Shown here: one piece after another, positions 28,041 to 36,542 of the stretch
Layout: each line of letters starts with the position of its first letter
Numbering within the stretch: the first letter of the stretch is position 1
Notes under the pieces: generated by a model
Database searches by the model: none
Seen by the model: only the letters and a program-made list of their open reading frames with translations
Told to the model about the DNA's origin: nothing
Position numbers and translations under genes: made by a program
Origin: Leptobacterium_A meishanense
GTDB taxonomy: Bacteria > Bacteroidota > Bacteroidia > Flavobacteriales > Flavobacteriaceae
Assembly (NCBI RefSeq): GCF_037645805.1
Contig: NZ_JBBEXE010000001.1
Span: forward strand, 62,001-126,000
Length of the DNA stretch: 64,000 bases
Reading direction: 5' to 3'

Positions 28041-28907
28041 TTAATTGCCATTGATGGCAGGGTCTTCCATACCTTCTTCTATCATGCTGTAAAATTGATC
28101 AAGTTTTGGAAGTACTACGATGCGTGTTCTCCTATTTTTTGCACGCCCTTCAGCAGTAGTGTTTTCTGCAACAGGGATATAATAACTTCTTCCGGAAGCA
28201 GTCATACGCTCTGGTTTTACACCAAAATCATTTTGAAGGATCCGAACCACAGATGTAGCTCGTTTTACACTAAGGTCCCAATTGTCTTGTAATACATCAT
28301 TTTTGATTGGAACATCATCGGTATGGCCTTCTACCATAAATTCAAAATCAGGCTTGTTATTGACCACTTTAGCAACTTTTCCTAGCACCTCTTTTGCTTT
28401 GGCAGTTACATTATAACTTCCACTACTAAACAATAATTTATCAGAAATAGAGACATAAACCACCCCTTTTTCTACACTGATTTCAATATCTTCATCATCC
28501 AAGTTTCCTAATACCCCTTTTAGGCTTTGAACCAAAGCAAGGTTTACGGAGTCTCTTCGTGTAACAGCATCTCGTAATTTTCTGATGGTTAAATCTTTTT
28601 CACGAAGACTCTCTAGTGATTTTTCTAAATTCTCAGCCCCTTTTGTAGTAAGTGTTGTTAAATTTCCGAGATTATTAATAAGTTCTTGATTGTTTGCTTT
28701 CAATATGGCCACTTGGTCTTTTAGGTTGTCAGCAGTAGCAGAGAGTGCAGCTTTCTCTTCTAAGCATGAATTTAATTTAACAGTAGCAGAATTTAATAAA
28801 TCTTGTGTCTCTTTATGTTTGGCTTCCAGCTCCGCATATTTTTTCTGAGGGACACATGATGATAATATCAAAGCAACCCCTAAACTGAGCAATCCTATTT
28901 TTTTCAT
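28041..28907 (-). CDS. OmpA-like peptidoglycan-associated lipoprotein
   Basis: The 288-residue product has a lipoprotein signal ending at Cys18 (LILSSC), a long coiled coil (about 20-130: KHKETQDLLNSATVKL, then LEKSLESLREKDLTIRKL) and a C-terminal OmpA domain (about 150-288) with VEGHTDDVPI and NRRTRIVVLPKL, which binds diaminopimelate of peptidoglycan. It should link the outer membrane to the cell wall. The ATG at 28907 is chosen because the -7 promoter box (28947-28954) lies at the alternative start at 28949, and because the signal peptide starts there. It is followed by its own terminator. Confidence 0.93.
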   Translation of the reverse strand: MKKIGLLSLGVALILSSCVPQKKYAELEAKHKETQDLLNSATVKLNSCLEEKAALSATADNLKDQVAILKANNQELINNLGNLTTLTTKGAENLEKSLESLREKDLTIRKLRDAVTRRDSVNLALVQSLKGVLGNLDDEDIEISVEKGVVYVSISDKLLFSSGSYNVTAKAKEVLGKVAKVVNNKPDFEFMVEGHTDDVPIKNDVLQDNWDLSVKRATSVVRILQNDFGVKPERMTASGRSYYIPVAENTTAEGRAKNRRTRIVVLPKLDQFYSMIEEGMEDPAINGN

Positions 28908-28946
28908 AATTTTTAAAGTTAAAAGTTTAATTGTTAAATACTTTAT

Positions 28947-28954
28947 CAAAAGTA
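28947..28954 (-). promoter_or_regulatory. -7 promoter element of the OmpA-like gene
   Basis: The minus strand reads TACTTTTG, an exact TAnnTTTG. A TTTG lies 21 bases further upstream (28976-28979), two bases more than the usual spacing. The box is 39 bases before the ATG at 28907. Confidence 0.55.
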
Positions 28955-28987
28955 TTAAAAAACAAAAGATATGTACAAATAGTATCG

Positions 28988-29989
28988 TTAATATTTTATT
29001 AAACTACCATAGGTTTTTTTATTCAAAATGAAATAGTTCCATACAATAGATTTGATGCTATAGTATTTTCTTTTGCCTGCTATGGAGGGGCGTTTTTTTA
29101 ACGCACCCTGCATATTTTTGTAATAACTTATATGTGCATATAGAACAGAAAGAGCATGTCGTGGTTTTAGCAAAAGTATGAAACGTAATACAGCTATCCC
29201 ATCTAAGATTAAGCGAAGGAATACTAATACTATTACTTTTCTTTTTGGAAGGTTCTTTGTAATGGAAAAAAGCGAATTCCTAAAATTCAAAAAAGTTTTT
29301 TTAGGGTCCATATTGCTTAATGTAGCACCGCCTAGGTGATAAACATGGCTTTTTCCAGTGTACATAACCTTAAAGCCTTTGTTATGAGTACGCCAACAAA
29401 AATCAACTTCTTCTTGGTGTGCAAAGTAATCTTCATCAAAGCCGCCTAACTCCCAAAAAACAGCACTGCGGACAAACATGCATGCACCGGATGCCCAAAA
29501 GACAGGAATGGTATCATCATATTGACCTGAATCTTTCTCAATGGATTGAAAAATGCGCCCCCTGCAATACGGATACCCTAATTGGTCTATAAAACCACCT
29601 CCTGCACCTGCATATTCAAAATATTCCTTTTTACGATAGTCTAATATTTTTGGTTGAATAATGGCAATATCTTCATCTTTTTCAAAAAGATCCATAATGG
29701 GGAGCAGCCAATTTTTAGAGACAGCCACATCGGAATTTAACAGGCAATAAATATCTGCTTCTATATGGCGCAATGCATCATTGTACCCTTTTGCATACCC
29801 GCCATTTTCCGAATTTTTAATAATAACTACATTAGGATAGTTTGTTTTTACAAATGTGACAGAATCATCCTCGGAGGCATTATCAGCAAGATAAACAGTG
29901 GCTTTTTCAGAATAATTGACTACAGAGGGTAAAAACGTTTCTAATAAAGCCTTTCCGTTCCAATTTAGTATGACAATAGCTATGTTCAA
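28988..29989 (-). CDS. Family 2 glycosyltransferase
   Basis: This 333-residue GT-A fold enzyme has the N-terminal nucleotide-binding region IVILNWNGK, LADNASEDDS and GGYAKGYNDAL, the LLNSDV metal/sugar region (about residue 83), and WASGACMFVR plus GGFDEDYFAHQEEVDFCWR in the acceptor half. It resembles rhamnosyltransferase-like enzymes of surface polysaccharide synthesis. The last 90 residues contain a hydrophobic stretch (VIVLVFLRLILDGIAVLRFILL) that may bind the membrane. The start is TTG at 29989; an in-frame stop is seven codons upstream with no ATG between. Confidence 0.9.
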   Translation of the reverse strand: MNIAIVILNWNGKALLETFLPSVVNYSEKATVYLADNASEDDSVTFVKTNYPNVVIIKNSENGGYAKGYNDALRHIEADIYCLLNSDVAVSKNWLLPIMDLFEKDEDIAIIQPKILDYRKKEYFEYAGAGGGFIDQLGYPYCRGRIFQSIEKDSGQYDDTIPVFWASGACMFVRSAVFWELGGFDEDYFAHQEEVDFCWRTHNKGFKVMYTGKSHVYHLGGATLSNMDPKKTFLNFRNSLFSITKNLPKRKVIVLVFLRLILDGIAVLRFILLLKPRHALSVLYAHISYYKNMQGALKKRPSIAGKRKYYSIKSIVWNYFILNKKTYGSLIKY

Positions 29990-30017
29990 AAGATGATTGA
30001 TTAATTAGCGAAACAAG

Positions 30018-30464
30018 TTAACATATATACGGCGGAATTTCCTGTACAAAAATATATTTTTCTTGCTCATAGTCCATTTGACAATAATAGTGATTTAACC
30101 CATTGGTAACAATCAGGTAATCCGCTTTTAGTGTGAGGTTATAACGTGCTATTTGATCAAAAGTATCTTGGTTTATAGTAACTGAAGGAGCTTTACATTC
30201 TATAACAATTGAAATACCACCCTCTTTATTATAAACAACAACATCATATCGCTTCTTTACCGTGCCTACCTGAAGTTCTTTTTCAACATTAATGTATGAT
30301 TTAGGATAGCCTTTATTCTGAATTAAGAATTGCACCATGTGTTGGCGTACCCATTCTTCCGGGTAAAGGGTTATAAATTTTTTACGGATCTCATCAAAGA
30401 TAAGGGGCGTATTTTTACTATTTTTGAAACGAAACGTGTAATTTGGGAAATTCAAATTTTGCAT
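30018..30464 (-). CDS. Orphan HsdR-N-like PD-(D/E)XK domain protein
   Basis: The 148-residue protein matches the N-terminal nuclease-like domain of type I restriction subunits and nothing else. The core is Glu63 (VEKELQVG), Asp74 (RYDVVVY) and Glu89-Cys-Lys91 (IVIECKAP), i.e. an apparently intact PD-(D/E)XK site. There is no helicase domain and no hsdM or hsdS nearby, so it is not a restriction system. It is divergent from holA with 34 bases between the start codons, which suggests a housekeeping nucleic-acid role. The ATG at 30464 is preferred over a TTG at 30470. Confidence 0.85.
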   Translation of the reverse strand: MQNLNFPNYTFRFKNSKNTPLIFDEIRKKFITLYPEEWVRQHMVQFLIQNKGYPKSYINVEKELQVGTVKKRYDVVVYNKEGGISIVIECKAPSVTINQDTFDQIARYNLTLKADYLIVTNGLNHYYCQMDYEQEKYIFVQEIPPYIC

Positions 30465-30498
30465 AGGCAAATATGCAAATTATAGTCAATGGAAGCTA

Positions 30499-31503
30499 AT
30501 GGATGAGGTTAAAAATATTGTATCGGAGATTCAAAAAGGAATTGTTAAACCCATTTATTTTTTAATGGGGGAAGAGCCTTATTATATTGACAAAATAGCT
30601 GAATACATTGAGAACAATATTTTATCTGATGATGAAAAAAGCTTTAACCAAGTAATATTGTATGGTCGTGATGTGAGCATAGATGCTATTGTGTCTAATT
30701 GTAAACGTTACCCTATGATGGCAGAAAGACAAGTAGTAATCGTTAGAGAAGCTCAAGAGCTGTCCCGTACTATTGAAAACTTAACATCATACATAGAAAA
30801 CATACAACCCACTACAGTTTTAGTAATGTGTTATAAATATAAGGCTTTGGATAAAAGGAAAAAGTTATATAAAGCAGTACAAAAAGCAGGGGTGTTATAT
30901 GAAAGTAAGCGATTGTATGAAAATCAAGTAGGAGAATGGATTCGAAGAGTTCTTTCAGGAAAAGGTTATAGTATCAGCCCTAAAGCGAGCCTTATGCTAG
31001 TTGAATTTTTAGGAACTGATTTAAGCAAAATAAATAACGAATTGGAAAAATTGCAATTAATTATTCCTTCAGGGAATGAGATTACTCCAGAACTCATAGA
31101 GGAAAATATAGGAATCAGCAAAGATTTCAACAACTTTGAATTGCGAAAAGCAATAGGCGCACGCGACGAGGTAAAAGCAACCCGAATTATTAATTATTTT
31201 GCCCAAAACTCAAAAGACAACCCATTAGTGGTTACCATTTCACTTCTTTATAATTTTTTTTCGCAATTATTGCATTACCATGGGTTGCACGATCATTCAG
31301 TAAAAAATGTAGCTGCTACATTGCGAATTAACCCATATTTTGTTGGTGAATATCAAACAGCTGCCCGTAATTACCCAATGAAGAAAGTGAGCAAGATAAT
31401 AACTTACTTACGCGATATAGATTTAAAAGGAAAAGGTGTTGGTGCCATAAACCTTTCACAGGGTGATTTGTTGAAAGAAATGTTGGTTAAGATAATACGT
31501 TGA
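30499..31503 (+). CDS. holA: DNA polymerase III subunit delta
   Basis: The 334-residue clamp-loader subunit opens the beta clamp during replication. The N-terminal segment PIYFLMGEEPYYIDKIAEYI is the usual RecA-like beginning, followed by FNQVILYGRDVS, TVLVMCYKYK and, in domain II-III, KINNELEKLQL and GISKDFNNFELRKAI. Length is normal. The gene is followed by a hairpin terminator and is divergent from the HsdR-N-like gene. Confidence 0.95.
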   Translation: MDEVKNIVSEIQKGIVKPIYFLMGEEPYYIDKIAEYIENNILSDDEKSFNQVILYGRDVSIDAIVSNCKRYPMMAERQVVIVREAQELSRTIENLTSYIENIQPTTVLVMCYKYKALDKRKKLYKAVQKAGVLYESKRLYENQVGEWIRRVLSGKGYSISPKASLMLVEFLGTDLSKINNELEKLQLIIPSGNEITPELIEENIGISKDFNNFELRKAIGARDEVKATRIINYFAQNSKDNPLVVTISLLYNFFSQLLHYHGLHDHSVKNVAATLRINPYFVGEYQTAARNYPMKKVSKIITYLRDIDLKGKGVGAINLSQGDLLKEMLVKIIR

Positions 31504-31520
31504 CCAACTTCCGGTAAATA

Positions 31521-31557
31521 AAAAAACCGTTTTCCATACAAAGAAAAACGGTTTTTC
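31521..31557 (+). terminator. Terminator of holA
   Basis: The arms 31521-31534 and 31543-31556 pair with one bulged A around an 8-base loop (core ACCGTTTTC/GAAAAACGGT). A and T runs on both sides mean that it could also serve the convergent membrane-protein gene. Confidence 0.8.
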
Positions 31558-31571
31558 CACAAAAAAATTAT

Positions 31572-31997
31572 TTACGACGGCTGTTTTGCAAATAACGGTT
31601 TATTAATTATAAAAATAAACGGAACAGCAAATATCAAATGCCTCACAAGAGATCCTATAGCCATTTCAGGCCCCACATTGCTTCCGGCTACACCCGCTCC
31701 TAATAATGGAAACATAAATAACCAAACCAATACTATTGTTTGTGCAGTGATAAAAATAAACGGTCTTAACCAAGCAGGCCCCCATAATGAAGGGGCTACA
31801 GCGTTATACAAGATAGCTAACAGGATTCCGTTTCCATAATGGCTTACTACACCATAAGAAAGCCCTAACCCTGTTTTGTCGCCTAACAAAGCAGGAATGT
31901 CCCACCATGTTCCATTGGCAACTAAGCCAAATAAGTCAAATAAAATGGTGCCTATAATACCGGCAATAATTGCATTTTTCCAATTAATTGTTTTCAT
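31572..31997 (-). CDS. Conserved small membrane protein, four TM segments
   Basis: The 141-residue product has four predicted transmembrane segments at about 10-27, 55-70, 80-102 and 115-132. I recognise no named family. Conserved-looking features are the Gly-rich first helix (IIAGIIGTILFDLFGL), the pair WWDIP after it and SYGVVSHYGNGI before helix two. It stands alone between the holA terminator and the AraC gene. A transporter role cannot be concluded. Confidence 0.75.
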   Translation of the reverse strand: MKTINWKNAIIAGIIGTILFDLFGLVANGTWWDIPALLGDKTGLGLSYGVVSHYGNGILLAILYNAVAPSLWGPAWLRPFIFITAQTIVLVWLFMFPLLGAGVAGSNVGPEMAIGSLVRHLIFAVPFIFIINKPLFAKQPS

Positions 31998-32100
31998 ATC
32001 TAATTATATATGTTAATAATTGTAAAAATCATTAAATAAAAAACAATTTTGAATGAAAATATCGCCTTTTATATTGTCAATTATTCCTTTTTGTTAAAAA

Positions 32101-32937
32101 CTATTGAATTAACTTGAATTCAGAAATGGTTTTTCCTGTGCACTTTTTGAAAAACTTGCTAAATTGTGGAGCATCTTCAAACCCTAATTCATGCCCTACT
32201 TCTTTTGCTGTTTTGTCCGTGTACAAGAATAATTTTTTTGCCTCCATGATTATCCGGTTGTGAATAACTTGTAATGGGGTTTTATGGGAATGTTTATGAA
32301 AGACATTTGTAATAGTTTTAGGAGATTTATTAAGCATTTCAGCATATTCACTAACGGTTTTTTTGGTCTTAAAATTTTCTTCAACTAAAACATTAAATTT
32401 TCTTATTAAGTCTATGTTTTTCTGATTATTATAATTTTTATAGAGTTGTTTTTTTGCAATTCTTGTATTACGGATAATGAATTCTTTTAACAGCAATCGT
32501 AACATTTCTTCTTGGTGACTGTCCTTATTATTAAATTCCTGTTTTAACTTAGCAATCAAGGTATTTAAATTTTTTGACTCTATTGAAGATAATGATATGA
32601 TGGGTGTGTACTCAGAGCCAAAGAATAAAATACCATTACAGGATACTTCACTATCATTGGTATGGATGCAATAAAATTCTTTGTTGAACTGAAGCATTAT
32701 AAAAGAATAAATATAGGAGTTGTCAATTTTTACCTTTTGAAGGTAATTAAAGCATAATAACTGCCCAGGTACGAGCTGTTCTTTTTTATTATCTATAGTA
32801 ATGCTAATAGCAGTTTTTCCGGTGTTCCATATAAATGATAGATAATTTTCTGATTGAAACAGTATGGGTATGTCAATACTGTTTTCTGCCAATATCAATT
32901 TAGCATTGATTTTATGATTATAGTATGTTTTAATCAT
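32101..32937 (-). CDS. AraC-family transcriptional regulator
   Basis: The 278-residue protein has an N-terminal cupin-like sensing region (LVPGQLLCFNYLQ around 60-75) and a C-terminal pair of AraC helix-turn-helices (about 185-278): VSEYAEMLNKSPKTITNVFHKH and TAKEVGHELGFEDAPQFSKFFKK, each in order. The ATG at 32937 (MIKTYYNHK) is preferred to a TTG at 33015 that would overlap the dehydratase gene. It lies 49 bases after the dehydratase stop on the same strand and may regulate that gene and the E1 gene; this is inference from position. Confidence 0.88.
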   Translation of the reverse strand: MIKTYYNHKINAKLILAENSIDIPILFQSENYLSFIWNTGKTAISITIDNKKEQLVPGQLLCFNYLQKVKIDNSYIYSFIMLQFNKEFYCIHTNDSEVSCNGILFFGSEYTPIISLSSIESKNLNTLIAKLKQEFNNKDSHQEEMLRLLLKEFIIRNTRIAKKQLYKNYNNQKNIDLIRKFNVLVEENFKTKKTVSEYAEMLNKSPKTITNVFHKHSHKTPLQVIHNRIIMEAKKLFLYTDKTAKEVGHELGFEDAPQFSKFFKKCTGKTISEFKLIQ

Positions 32938-32986
32938 TTTTTTGGAATAGAAAATATTTTGAAGGTTTAAGTCATTTGTATAAAAT

Positions 32987-33931
32987 TTAACCAAATGAAA
33001 AGGTTTTGAGATCAATATTTCCTCCGGATAGAATAACCCCTACTTTTTTATTGCTAAAAAACGATTTATTTTTTACAAGACCTGCAAAAGCAACTGCTGA
33101 TGAAGGTTCAATAATAATTTTCATTCGTTCGTAGATTAGCTTTAAAGCTTCAATAATCTCTTCTTCTGTAACCCTGATGATATCAGAAACATGCTTCTTT
33201 ATAATTGGAAAGTTTTTGTCCCCCAATTGTGTTTTTAATCCATCCGCTATTGTGTTTGTGGTATGGTTGGATTCTATTTTTCCACTTTTTAATGAACGGT
33301 ATGCATCGTCTGCTTCTAGGGGTTCTACTCCTATTACTTTACAATTTTTCCCAAAATAATTTGCCGCTAAGGCATTCCCTGCTATAAGACCACCGCCTCC
33401 TACAGGAATAAAGATGTAATTAAGATTTGGGTGCTCGTTCAATAGCTCAATTCCTGCGGTGCCTTGCCCTATGATCACATCAGTGTTGTTTGAAGAATGA
33501 ATAAGTGTAGCTTTTTTTTCTTTTTGGATTTTTGCTGCAGTTTCTTTTCTTGCCTGTAAAGTGGGTTTACACAATGTTATTTCTCCTCCATAGTGCTCAA
33601 CAGCTTGTTTTTTTACCTCAGGGGCACTCTTAGGCATTATGACATATGACCTTATTCCAAGAGATGTAGCAGCTAAGGAAAGTGCTTGTGCAAAATTTCC
33701 GGAGGAGTGGGTAACAACCCCGTTTTTTTTCTCTTCTTCTGATAGTTTCATAATAGCATTAACAGCTCCTCTAATCTTAAAAGAACCTGCTCTTTGAAAA
33801 TTTTCACACTTAAAGTAAATGTTACATTTACACAGCTCATTCAATAAATTAGAAGTAAGTACAGGGGTTTTATGTACATATGGAGCAATCCGATCAGCAG
33901 CTTTTAACAACTCTTTTTTAGAAGGAATCAT
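32987..33931 (-). CDS. PLP-dependent serine/threonine dehydratase or serine racemase
   Basis: The 314-residue fold-type II PLP enzyme has the Schiff-base lysine Lys52 (AGSFKIRGA), the substrate loop SSGNFAQ, the phosphate-binding PVGGGGLIAG loop and the C-terminal SGGN. There is no ACT domain, so it is the catabolic, non-feedback-inhibited kind; serine racemases share this layout. The likely reaction is threonine to 2-oxobutyrate or serine to pyruvate, with ammonia. The ATG at 33931 follows the stop of the E1 gene by 16 bases; the frame extends upstream into E1 but without homology. The neighbour E1 could oxidise 2-oxobutyrate. Confidence 0.88.
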   Translation of the reverse strand: MIPSKKELLKAADRIAPYVHKTPVLTSNLLNELCKCNIYFKCENFQRAGSFKIRGAVNAIMKLSEEEKKNGVVTHSSGNFAQALSLAATSLGIRSYVIMPKSAPEVKKQAVEHYGGEITLCKPTLQARKETAAKIQKEKKATLIHSSNNTDVIIGQGTAGIELLNEHPNLNYIFIPVGGGGLIAGNALAANYFGKNCKVIGVEPLEADDAYRSLKSGKIESNHTTNTIADGLKTQLGDKNFPIIKKHVSDIIRVTEEEIIEALKLIYERMKIIIEPSSAVAFAGLVKNKSFFSNKKVGVILSGGNIDLKTFSFG

Positions 33932-33947
33932 AGCCCAGTATTGAATT

Positions 33948-36359
33948 TTATCGAAGCCTCGGGTATTTTTTAGGACTTGCCTCATGCATAATAGCATATA
34001 TTTTTTCAAAAATATCTTCTGCATTCGGTTTTGAAAAATAATCCCCATCAGTACCATATGCCGGCCTGTGTGGTTTTGCCGTTAGTGTCTGTGGAGCACT
34101 ATCTATAAATTGGTAAGCATTTTGCTTTTCTATAACCTCATTCAAAATATAAGCAGAAGCACCTCCGGGAACGTCTTCATCAATAACTAGCAAACGGTTT
34201 GTTTTTTGAACACTTTTTACTATATCATGCTGAATATCAAAAGGCAATAATGTTTGACAATCGATCAGTTCTATATCAATATCAACTTCTAACAGCTCCT
34301 TAGCAACCTGTTCTATAATTCGAAGGGTGGAGCCATAAGAAACTACTGTAATATCTTTGCCTTCTTTTACAGTTTCAACAATACCTATAGGTGTTTTAAA
34401 TTCCCCTAGATTAGAAGGCAACTGCTCTTTAAGGCGATAGCCATTGAGTGGTTCAATGATTAAAGCAGGTTCATTACTTTCAAGAAGCGTGTTGTAAAAA
34501 CCAGCTGCTTTGGCCATATTTCTAGGTACTAAAACATACATCCCCCTGAGTAAATGGATAAGCCCTCCCATTTGAGAGCCACTATGCCATATTCCCTCAA
34601 GCCGATGCCCCCGGGTTCTTATTATCAATGGTGCTTTTTGTCTTCCACATGTGCGATAGAGGAGGGAGGCTAAATCATCGCTCATAATCTGCAGTGCATA
34701 CATTACATAGTCTAGATATTGAATTTCTGCAATGGGACGTAACCCTCTCATTGCTAAACCAATACCTTGTCCTACAATAGTGGCTTCCCGTATTCCGGTA
34801 TCAGCAATCCGTAATTCTCCATATTTTTTTTGTAAACCTTCTAACCCTTGATTTACATCACCAATATTGCCGGTGTCTTCTCCAAAAATGAGGAGATTGG
34901 AATGTTTTTCAAATAACTTATCAAAATTATCCCTAAGCAATACCCGCCCGTCAACTTCTTCTTTCTCTTCACTATATTCAGGAGGAACTGCTCTTATTTT
35001 AGTAGCGTTTAGATCATCTTCACTGTATAAGTGTGAACTATATTTAGGCTGTATTTCAACATAGTAATTAGCTATCCAATTCTTTAGTTGTTCTTTTTCA
35101 GGAGTTTCTTCATGAATGATATATCGAAGAGCCTTTCTTGCTATAGAAATAACATTTTTTTTTGAAGGCTCATCATTTGCTATCAAATCATTTTTTAATT
35201 TGTTGATAAAAACTTTGTTTACACTTGTATTAGCAATAGCTTCAAAAAGTGACAAGAGTTCTTTTTTATGGATTTTCATAGGAGCCAGAAAGCTACTCCA
35301 AGCCCTTTTTTTAGCTTCCCGGACTTCTTTTTTTATGCCTTTTTCCAATTCTGACAACTCTTCTTCGGAAGCAATACTACTACTAACCATCCATTCCCGC
35401 ATCTTCAAATTACAATCATTCTCCTTTTCCCAGACTAGGCGTTCTTCACTTTTGTATCGCTCATGTGAACCTGAGGTGGAGTGCCCTTGCGGCTGTGTAA
35501 GTTCTGTAACATGTATTAGTACAGGAATATGTTCTTTCCGGGCAATACTGCTAGCCTTTTCATACATTTCTATAAGTGAAGAATAGTCCCAACCTTTTAC
35601 AACTATGATTTCATACCCTTCATTATGTTCGTCTCTCTGAAAACCCTTTAATATTTCTGAAATATTTTCTTTGGTAGTTTGATATCTGGCAGGCACAGAA
35701 ATACCGTATTCGTCATCCCAGACACTAATTACCATCGGAACCTGTAATACCCCTGCAGCATTGACAGTTTCAAAAAAGATTCCTTCACTGGTACTTGCGT
35801 TTCCGATTGTTCCCCAAGCAACTTCATTGCCATTGACAGAGAAGTTATTAGCATTTATCTCCTTCAAGTTTCTGTATATTTTAGATGCTTGTGCTAGACC
35901 TAATAACCGTGGCATTTGTCCGGCAGTAGGAGAAATATCAGAACTGGTGTTTTTTTGTTTAGTGAGATCTTTCCAACTACCATCTTCATGGTGGCTGTGT
36001 GTAGCAAAGTGAGCGCCCATTTGTCGACCTGCTGACATGGGCTCTGCTTCTATATCGGTATGTGCATAAAGCCCTGCAAAAAATTGGTCCGCATTCAATG
36101 CACCTATAGCCATCATAAATGTTTGGTCTCTGTAGTAACCACTCCTAAAATCACCGTTCCTAAACGCTCTGGCCATAGCCAATTGCGGTACTTCTTTCCC
36201 GTCTCCGAAAATTCCAAATTTTGCTTTTCCGGTAAGTACTTCACGCCGCCCTAACAAACTACATTCACGGCTTGTAACCGCAATGGTATAATCTTCTAAA
36301 ACTTGTTTTCTAAACTCTTCGAAAGATATGTCTTTTTGTAATGTTGTTTTTGCTTGCAT
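33948..36359 (-). CDS. Fused alpha/beta E1 of a 2-oxoacid dehydrogenase complex
   Basis: The 803-residue protein joins both E1 subunits in one chain. Residues about 1-400 are the alpha part, with YYRDQTFMMAIGA, the TPP/Mg region GNASTSEG then VWDDEYGIS, and residues about 455-803 are the beta part with FGEDTGNIGDVNQGLEGL, AEIQYLDYV, RTRGHRLEGIWHSGSQ and DEDVPGGASAYI. It decarboxylates branched-chain 2-oxoacids and passes the acyl group to lipoyl-E2. Fusion is common in Bacteroidota. E2 and E3 are not in the window. It has a good promoter and is followed by the dehydratase. Confidence 0.93.
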   Translation of the reverse strand: MQAKTTLQKDISFEEFRKQVLEDYTIAVTSRECSLLGRREVLTGKAKFGIFGDGKEVPQLAMARAFRNGDFRSGYYRDQTFMMAIGALNADQFFAGLYAHTDIEAEPMSAGRQMGAHFATHSHHEDGSWKDLTKQKNTSSDISPTAGQMPRLLGLAQASKIYRNLKEINANNFSVNGNEVAWGTIGNASTSEGIFFETVNAAGVLQVPMVISVWDDEYGISVPARYQTTKENISEILKGFQRDEHNEGYEIIVVKGWDYSSLIEMYEKASSIARKEHIPVLIHVTELTQPQGHSTSGSHERYKSEERLVWEKENDCNLKMREWMVSSSIASEEELSELEKGIKKEVREAKKRAWSSFLAPMKIHKKELLSLFEAIANTSVNKVFINKLKNDLIANDEPSKKNVISIARKALRYIIHEETPEKEQLKNWIANYYVEIQPKYSSHLYSEDDLNATKIRAVPPEYSEEKEEVDGRVLLRDNFDKLFEKHSNLLIFGEDTGNIGDVNQGLEGLQKKYGELRIADTGIREATIVGQGIGLAMRGLRPIAEIQYLDYVMYALQIMSDDLASLLYRTCGRQKAPLIIRTRGHRLEGIWHSGSQMGGLIHLLRGMYVLVPRNMAKAAGFYNTLLESNEPALIIEPLNGYRLKEQLPSNLGEFKTPIGIVETVKEGKDITVVSYGSTLRIIEQVAKELLEVDIDIELIDCQTLLPFDIQHDIVKSVQKTNRLLVIDEDVPGGASAYILNEVIEKQNAYQFIDSAPQTLTAKPHRPAYGTDGDYFSKPNAEDIFEKIYAIMHEASPKKYPRLR

Positions 36360-36388
36360 AGTGTGAAAGGACGGATTTTAAAGCGACA

Positions 36389-36419
36389 CAAAAATAGCTA
36401 AAAGATTTCGTTATTGCAA
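36389..36419 (-). promoter_or_regulatory. Promoter of the fused E1 gene
   Basis: On the minus strand TTG (36419-36417), 20 bases and TATTTTTG (36396-36389) give a good Bacteroidota promoter, 30 bases before the ATG at 36359. The 183 bases to the next gene otherwise show only AT-rich DNA. Confidence 0.65.
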
Positions 36420-36542
36420 TACAGGAAAATGTTATAAAAATGATAATTACACAAAAAAACAGGTGTTTTTTTAACAAATAGACAATATTTTAAATTTCAA
36501 AAAGCTAAATCTAAGAATTTCTCAAAATGAGTTAAAAAAATA

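Noticed and set aside
30018..30464. A restriction or defence system around the HsdR-N-like gene
   Set aside because: No methylase, specificity subunit, helicase or other defence gene is near; neighbours are a glycosyltransferase and holA.
33932..34057. Longer N terminus of the dehydratase from 34057
   Set aside because: It would overlap the E1 gene and adds residues without similarity to the family; the ATG at 33931 gives the normal beginning.
35116..35586. Open frame of 156 codons opposite the E1 gene
   Set aside because: It is Ser/Phe-rich as expected for the complement of an AT-rich coding region and has no recognisable motif.
36360..36542. Possible small gene in the 183 bases upstream of the E1 gene
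   Set aside because: Only the E1 promoter and AT-rich DNA with frequent stops are visible.
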